A stretch of 6,364 bases of DNA from Candidatus Susulua stagnicola (GTDB lineage Bacteria > Omnitrophota > Gorgyraeia > Duberdicusellales > 4484-171): positions 1 through 6,364 of the forward strand of contig JAVCBZ010000087.1 of the NCBI GenBank assembly GCA_030765735.1, read 5' to 3'. The notes under the pieces were generated by a model. It had not been told where the DNA came from. It made no database searches and saw nothing but the letters and a program-made list of their open reading frames with translations. The position numbers and the translations under genes are program-made. Position 1 is the stretch's first letter; each line of letters opens with the position of its first letter. Shown here piece after piece: positions 1 through 3,116 of the stretch.

Positions 1-14
1 GAACCGTCCCCAAA
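1..14 (-). repeat. GGGGACGGTTC motif at the window edge, possible end of a REP-like or IS200-type element
   Basis: Read on the minus strand, the last bases of the window are TTTGGGGACGGTTC. I recall this motif as a dispersed repeat near IS200-like (Y1, REP-associated) transposase genes in several uncultivated lineages, but that is memory and not a search. Only one copy is visible and no transposase lies inside the window, so it could also be ordinary sequence after the terminator. Confidence 0.25.
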
Positions 15-15
15 T

Positions 16-41
16 AAAAAAACCCGACTAATAAGTCGGGT
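16..41 (-). terminator. Strong intrinsic terminator
   Basis: On the minus strand an 8-base-pair stem, ACCCGACT paired with AGTCGGGT, closes a TATT loop and runs directly into a T tract (22 down to 16). There is no T tract on the other side, so it works for leftward transcription only. It is the second terminator after the riboswitch, and there is no open reading frame between the two. The outer GGGTGCACCC at 38-47 is itself a 10-base palindrome sharing bases with the stem, so an alternative small hairpin is possible. Confidence 0.8.
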
Positions 42-68
42 GCACCCTGTTTCCTTGGCCCGGAAAAT

Positions 69-104
69 AAAAAAAATTAGGTTATTATTCCACGTAAAAC
101 CTAA
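69..104 (-). terminator. Terminator of the cobalamin riboswitch (expression platform)
   Basis: On the minus strand TTAGGTT (104-98) pairs with AACCTAA (83-77). With one bulged base the stem can extend by TTA (97-95) pairing with TAA (87-85), leaving a 7-base loop. Eight T residues follow at 76-69. The hairpin begins three bases after the closing stem of the aptamer, the usual place for a transcriptional expression platform. In this family ligand binding normally favours the terminator. A possible antiterminator pairs AGACCT in the aptamer 3' end (124-119) with AGGTTT in the hairpin (102-97), including one G-U pair. Confidence 0.8.
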
Positions 105-106
105 CG

Positions 107-289
107 AATTATTACGGCAGGTCTTCTGACTTCCTTACTCTCTTAGCGGCCTTCCCATCTATTGCTAGACAGTGGCGCAAAATGCTAAGAGAACTTTTCT
201 TGATCTAAACCAAGAGTAAGATTACAGCACCGGGAGTGTCTCCGATTTACACGGAATTCCCTATTATGCCTTACGGCACCGAAATAATT
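107..289 (-). promoter_or_regulatory. Cobalamin (B12) riboswitch aptamer
   Basis: This RNA element senses a cobalamin and controls downstream transcription. Read on the minus strand it carries, in order, the conserved blocks of the family: GGTGCC near the 5' end, AATAGGGAA, CCGTGTAAATCGGAG, a CTGTAA block, the B12 box GCCACTG (176-170), GATGGGAAGGC, and GTCAGAAGACCTGCC at the 3' end. Stems are easy to draw. The closing stem is AATTATT (289-283) with AATAATT (113-107), plus CGG with CCG. Inside are CTTACTC with GAGTAAG, CTCTTAGC (191-184) with GCTAAGAG (147-140), and a TCTA-GCAA-TAGA hairpin with a GNRA loop. The position is odd: it starts five bases after the stop codon of the DUF6580-like gene and is followed by two terminators, with no visible target gene. 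Which cobalamin form it prefers cannot be decided by eye. Confidence 0.93.
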
Positions 290-294
290 AAAAA

Positions 295-801
295 TTATTT
301 TAACAAAAGAGCGAATGCAAGCTTCTTATTAGTTACTTTATTAACAATAAGATTATTTGCTAATGTAAGTACAGCAACATATGATACGCTTGCAAGAATA
401 GATACCTTAAGGAAAGGTAAAGCCATAATATAACATTGGGTAAGGCCAATAAGAGTAGGTGGATACCAACCTATTGCCCATACACCAAAATTAGAAATCA
501 AAAAGAATATAATCGGTGAGATTAAACCATAAAACAAATTATTTTTAAGCGATGTTCTGCCTCTTAATCTCATTCCTAACAATGTAATTAAAAAAATGCT
601 ACCAGCTGTAAAGAAAATAACATCATTTCCACCAATTATAAGTTCGGATATAGTATAAAGTGCTATTGGGAACCAGATAGCATATTTCTTATTAAAATAT
701 GCTCCAGCAAATAAACTAATCGCTAAAATCGGAGTAAAATTAGGTAAATGAGGCATTAATCTAGTAACTAAACCAAAAATAAATAAAGTAATTATTAACA
801 T
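295..801 (-). CDS. DUF6580-like integral membrane protein, possible small-molecule transporter component
   Basis: The 168-residue product is very hydrophobic, with about five or six membrane-spanning segments (roughly residues 1-13, 23-36, 42-57, 63-78, 90-110 and 136-153). The motif RLMPHLPNFTPI (14-25) near the N-terminus and SNFGVWAIGWYPPTLIGL (103-120) followed by ALPF match my memory of the DUF6580 family, whose function is unknown. Size and topology resemble substrate-binding (S) components of ECF-type transporters. Because a cobalamin riboswitch follows directly, a role in corrinoid uptake is a tempting inference, but the riboswitch lies downstream and so does not obviously control this gene. 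The ATG at 801 is chosen because the next in-frame ATG (M16) would remove the first membrane segment. No Shine-Dalgarno sequence precedes it, and the promoter lies almost at the start codon. No AT-rich tract after the stop resembles an independent terminator. Confidence 0.75.
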   Translation of the reverse strand: MLIITLFIFGLVTRLMPHLPNFTPILAISLFAGAYFNKKYAIWFPIALYTISELIIGGNDVIFFTAGSIFLITLLGMRLRGRTSLKNNLFYGLISPIIFFLISNFGVWAIGWYPPTLIGLTQCYIMALPFLKVSILASVSYVAVLTLANNLIVNKVTNKKLAFALLLK

Positions 802-810
802 GATATATTA

Positions 811-839
811 AAGATACCAAAGGTTAAGATTGTTGTCAA
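811..839 (-). promoter_or_regulatory. Sigma-70 type promoter of the DUF6580-like gene
   Basis: On the minus strand a perfect -35 box TTGACA (839-834), a 17-base spacer and a -10 box TATCTT (816-811) precede the ATG at 801. Only nine bases separate the -10 box from the start codon, so the transcript should begin within about three bases of the ATG. This fits the lack of a ribosome binding site and suggests leaderless or nearly leaderless mRNA. It also marks a new transcription unit after the upstream operon. Confidence 0.72.
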
Positions 840-882
840 GTATTTTTAAAAATAAATTATTTTTGCCCTCTAACTTTCGCAC

Positions 883-894
883 TTGTAATTACAA
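883..894. promoter_or_regulatory. 12-base perfect palindrome, possible operator
   Basis: TTGTAATTACAA lies four bases after the stop codon of the small gene ending at 899 and about 45 bases upstream of the -35 box of the next gene. It could be a binding site for a dimeric regulator. There is only one copy, and AT-rich palindromes of this size can arise by chance. It is too short and too AT-rich to act as a terminator. Confidence 0.2.
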
Positions 895-898
895 TCTT

Positions 899-1243
899 CT
901 AATAATTTTTCCGCGCCGCATAATTAAAATGATCAAAATATTTACGCCATAAAACTTCGGAGGACGAAAACTCGTTTTCTCCGTAAAAAAAATCAACAAG
1001 CCCTTCTCTTACCCTAAAAAGTTCTTTCAGGCGGGAATATTTCCTGATAGGGCTAATTGTAAGATCCAGCAGATATAAGGCTCGACTTACGGCTTTTTTT
1101 GAAAAGTCATCCTTGCCTTTATTGCGCCAATTAAGAGCGCGACTTATTTCACTGCCCACATTTGCCATTTGCTCGCATAAGAGCATTTGCGCCCATCGAC
1201 CCTGGGCGGACTCCTTATACTGAGCGTTCACCGCTTCACCCAT
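899..1243 (-). CDS. Conserved-looking small helical protein of unknown function, partner of the DUF5674-like gene
   Basis: The product has 114 residues, is soluble, rich in charged residues and predicted helical throughout, with no signal peptide or membrane segment. Well-formed blocks are QMANVGSEISRALNWRNKG (25-43), AVSRALYLLDLTI (51-63), LKELFRVREGLVDFFYGEN (72-90) and KYFDHFNYAARK (101-112). I recall similar small proteins beside DUF5674 genes but know no named function. The ATG at 1243 overlaps the upstream gene by 16 bases. A GTG at 1231 would give a GTGA start-stop overlap, a 110-residue protein beginning with Met-Asn, and a GGGTGAA stretch in front as a weak ribosome site, so it is an equally good start. 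An R-x4-H sequence (R100 to H105) resembles the HEPN ribonuclease motif but may be chance. G+C is higher than in the neighbours: 145 of 340 bases (901-1240) by hand count, against 17 of 60 in a sample of apt. Confidence 0.72.
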   Translation of the reverse strand: MGEAVNAQYKESAQGRWAQMLLCEQMANVGSEISRALNWRNKGKDDFSKKAVSRALYLLDLTISPIRKYSRLKELFRVREGLVDFFYGENEFSSSEVLWRKYFDHFNYAARKNY

Positions 1244-1569
1244 TTATTAACAACGTTAATAATTTTCTTTTTAATTTCTTCAGAATCAACGCCTCTGCTC
1301 ATATTTCTTTGAGATGGCCGCATATTAATCATCGAATCAAACTCAATGAAATCATCATCTTTGACATCAGGATAAAAGTTGATACCCCAAAGACTGCTCT
1401 GTTTTGAACCATTCTCTAAAAAAAGGGCTTCTAAATCAGAATGCAGTTCAGCGTCAATCGCGATTAATTCACGATCTACATCAACAACAGCTTTAATCAA
1501 ATCGCCAAAAGTATCAGCTGCTATTTTCTTTAATTCATCAACTTCGATAATATTATTTAATATTTTCAT
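1228..1569 (-). CDS. DUF5674 family protein
   Basis: The 113-residue cytoplasmic protein matches my memory of the DUF5674 family, whose function is not known. The diagnostic core is AVVDVDRELIAIDAELHSD (27-45), LENGSKQSSLWGINFYP (51-67) and FIEFDSMINMRPSQRNMSRG (74-93). It ends in a basic helix, IKKKIINVVNKWVKR. The length is normal for the family and the gene looks intact. The ATG at 1569 is the natural start, because it lies 18 bases after the tRNA 3' end and the family begins with a short strand before the ELK helix. No Shine-Dalgarno sequence is seen. The stop overlaps the next small gene, so the two are surely co-transcribed and probably translationally coupled. Dense conserved acidic and polar residues (DAELHSD, ENGS, DDDFIEFDS) hint at an enzyme or nucleic-acid related role, but this is only a suggestion. 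Confidence 0.8.
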   Translation of the reverse strand: MKILNNIIEVDELKKIAADTFGDLIKAVVDVDRELIAIDAELHSDLEALFLENGSKQSSLWGINFYPDVKDDDFIEFDSMINMRPSQRNMSRGVDSEEIKKKIINVVNKWVKR

Positions 1570-1587
1570 AAGAAATTAAATAAAACT

Positions 1588-1660
1588 TGCGCCCGGGCCG
1601 ACTCGAACAGCCACATCAGCCTTAGGAGGGCCGCGCTCTATCCTGTTGAGCTACGGGCGC
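1588..1660 (-). tRNA. tRNA-Arg (anticodon CCU)
   Basis: A full 73-base cloverleaf can be folded by hand on the minus strand. The acceptor stem GCGCCCG pairs with CGGGCGC. The D arm is GCTC with GAGC and holds a GG pair in its loop. The anticodon stem is CGGCC with GGCTG, and its loop CTCCTAA gives anticodon CCT. A 4-base variable loop follows, then a T arm GGCTG-TTCGAGT-CGGCC. The discriminator base is A and no CCA is encoded. It reads the rare AGG arginine codon. It lies 20 bases after the apt stop and 18 before the DUF5674-like start, with no terminator or clear promoter nearby, so it is probably processed from a longer mRNA. Confidence 0.96.
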
Positions 1661-1680
1661 GAATAAAATTTAACTTATGG

Positions 1681-2193
1681 TTAATACTTAATTAAGGACA
1701 GTACCGGGTATTTTTTTAATTTATTTCGCCCTTTTAGAAAGGTTAACTCAATAAGAAACATAATCACTACAATCTTTCCTTTTAATTTTTCAACTAATTT
1801 TGCTGAAGCTAAAGCAGTTCCTCCAGTAGCCAATAAATCATCCAAAACTAATATTTTTGAATTAGGAGGAAAAGCATCACGATGAATTTCTAACGAATCT
1901 TTACCATACTCTAAAGAATAGGTATAGCAATAAGTTTTTGCAGGAAGTTTGCCGGGTTTTCTCACTGGAACAAACCCGCAATTTAAACGATAAGCTAGGG
2001 CTGAACCAAAAATAAAACCTCGAGATTCTGCCGCTACAATATAGTCAATCTTTTTTCCTTTTAAGGCTTTAACCATATCGTTGATTACTTTCTTAAATGC
2101 TTTTTTATCGTTAAGTAGAGTAGTTATGTCTTTAAAAATAATACCTTTTTTAGGAAAATCAGGAATATCACGTATATATTTTTCTAAACTCAT
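1681..2193 (-). CDS. apt: Adenine phosphoribosyltransferase
   Basis: This enzyme salvages adenine, joining it to PRPP to give AMP and pyrophosphate in the cytoplasm. The 170-residue length is typical and the family landmarks are intact: IRDIPDFPKKGIIFKDIT (7-24) at the N-terminus, AESRGFIFG (55-63), VPVRKPGKLPAKT (75-87), LEYGKDSLEIHRDA (94-107) of the flexible loop, and the PRPP-binding signature VLDDLLATGGTALA (116-129). The ATG at 2193 lies 11 bases after the sigma factor stop. A strong AAGGAGAGGA ribosome site (2206-2197) overlaps that stop codon, which argues for one mRNA and possible translational coupling. The C-terminus is slightly shorter and more basic than in some relatives but looks complete. 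PRPP and adenine salvage have no obvious functional tie to the neighbouring sigma factor, and no terminator separates it from the downstream tRNA. Confidence 0.96.
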   Translation of the reverse strand: MSLEKYIRDIPDFPKKGIIFKDITTLLNDKKAFKKVINDMVKALKGKKIDYIVAAESRGFIFGSALAYRLNCGFVPVRKPGKLPAKTYCYTYSLEYGKDSLEIHRDAFPPNSKILVLDDLLATGGTALASAKLVEKLKGKIVVIMFLIELTFLKGRNKLKKYPVLSLIKY

Positions 2194-2204
2194 AAATCCT
2201 CTCC

Positions 2205-3020
2205 TTATGTTTCGATTTCCTTCTTCTGTTGGCTAACAACATACTTGTGTAACCTTTTGATAGCATCTCTCTCAATTTGTCGCACTCTTTCTCTAGATAT
2301 CTTTAATACTTTAGCTACTTCAGCTAAGGTATTAGGTTTACCATCAACTATTCCAAAACGTAAATTTAGAACTAATCTTTCACGTTCAGTAGTATAACTA
2401 AGGAGTTCTTCTATCCTCTCATGATTAAAAACTTTATCAGCGCCTGAGGTTTCCATCACACTTTCATCGTTAGCTATAAAATCACCAAGTTTTGAATCAA
2501 CACCTATTGGTGCATCTAACGAAGATTTCTTCTGAGTCCAAAGTTCAATATCCGCTACTTTCTTTAAACCCATTTTTAAATTCTTAGCAACCTCACTTCG
2601 ACTAGGCTCTCGGTTTAATTTTTGGCGTAAAATCTCTTTGGCTCGTTTATGCTTTGCAATAAACTCACTCATATAAACTGGAACACGAATAGTTTTACCT
2701 TGATCAATAAGAGCCCTGCTTACTGCTTGACGTATCCACCAAGCAGCATAAGTAGAAAAACGATAACCCTTACGAGCATCAAATTTATCAATCGCCCGCA
2801 TAAGACCAATATTACCTTCAGCAATCAAATCCATTAAAGAAAGATTATAATTAGAGTAGTGTTTAGCAATACTTACGACTAACTTTAGATTACAGTTAAT
2901 TACCTTACGCCGAGATACTCGACTACCTCTTTTAGCCTTTCTTATATATTCAACCTCTTCCTTTTGTGTTAATATCGGAAGATTCTTAATTCTTTCTAAG
3001 TAAGCTTTGATTGCTTCCAT
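2205..3020 (-). CDS. RNA polymerase sigma factor, sigma-70 family (RpoD/SigA/RpoS-like)
   Basis: The 271-residue protein has regions 1.2 to 4 of a group 1 or 2 sigma factor but lacks region 1.1 and the long non-conserved insert. Region 1.2 is EAIKAYLERIKNLPILT (2-18). Region 2 runs about 43-112, with LMDLIAEGNIGLMRAIDKFD (62-81) for core binding and YRFSTYAAWWIRQAVSRAL (86-104) for melting and -10 recognition. Region 3 is about 120-182, ending in LDAPIG and LGDFI. Region 4 (207-261) has a helix-turn-helix, TLAEVAKVLKISRERVRQIE, for -35 recognition. The compact size suggests an RpoS/SigB-like alternative or a reduced housekeeping factor; sequence alone does not decide. The ATG at 3020 begins region 1.2 directly and has no good ribosome site, because a 9-base repeat array runs up to seven bases before it. 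It is probably expressed with ppdK and apt. Confidence 0.93.
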   Translation of the reverse strand: MEAIKAYLERIKNLPILTQKEEVEYIRKAKRGSRVSRRKVINCNLKLVVSIAKHYSNYNLSLMDLIAEGNIGLMRAIDKFDARKGYRFSTYAAWWIRQAVSRALIDQGKTIRVPVYMSEFIAKHKRAKEILRQKLNREPSRSEVAKNLKMGLKKVADIELWTQKKSSLDAPIGVDSKLGDFIANDESVMETSGADKVFNHERIEELLSYTTERERLVLNLRFGIVDGKPNTLAEVAKVLKISRERVRQIERDAIKRLHKYVVSQQKKEIET

Positions 3021-3026
3021 ATTCTT

Positions 3027-3116
3027 GCGTTTGTAGCGTTTCTTACGTTTGTTGGGTTTATAGCGTTAAACTCTATAAACGCCATGAACCCTATAAACAC
3101 TATGAACTCTATGAAC
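3027..3116. repeat. Tandem array of ten 9-base units that switches strand midway
   Basis: The 90 bases divide cleanly into ten 9-base units. On the plus strand the first units are GCGTTTGTA, GCGTTTCTT, ACGTTTGTT and GGGTTTATA, then a junction unit GCGTTAAAC. These are followed by TCTATAAAC, GCCATGAAC, CCTATAAAC, ACTATGAAC and TCTATGAAC. The second half is roughly the reverse complement of the first, so the array is also a large imperfect inverted repeat centred near 3068. Its best core pairs GTTTATAG (3056-3063) with CTATAAAC (3073-3080). The last unit contains the ppdK stop codon, and the array nearly reaches the sigma factor start. No T tract follows, so it is not a standard terminator. Confidence 0.88.

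Noticed and set aside
292..320. Promoter-like TTGCAT, 17 bases, TAATTT on the minus strand just upstream of the riboswitch.
   Set aside because: Only three of six -35 bases match, the -10 overlaps a stop codon in AT-rich sequence, and the predicted start would fall inside the closing stem of the aptamer. It would solve the question of how the riboswitch is transcribed, but the match is too weak to annotate.
236..433. 65-residue plus-strand reading frame across the riboswitch.
   Set aside because: It is antisense to the aptamer and to the 3' end of the DUF6580-like gene, has no ribosome site, and resembles no protein I know.
844..865. A/T-only hairpin (AAAAATA with TATTTTT) between the two small-gene ends as a terminator.
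   Set aside because: The stem has no G-C pair and would be unstable; it is better explained as the AT-rich region upstream of the promoter.
1228..1660. tRNA 3' end as an attachment site for an integrated element carrying the DUF5674 pair.
   Set aside because: No direct repeat of the tRNA 3' end is seen further left in the window and there is no integrase, so there is no support for integration.
3027..3116. CRISPR array.
   Set aside because: The units are 9 bases and contiguous with no spacers, and the orientation reverses in the middle.
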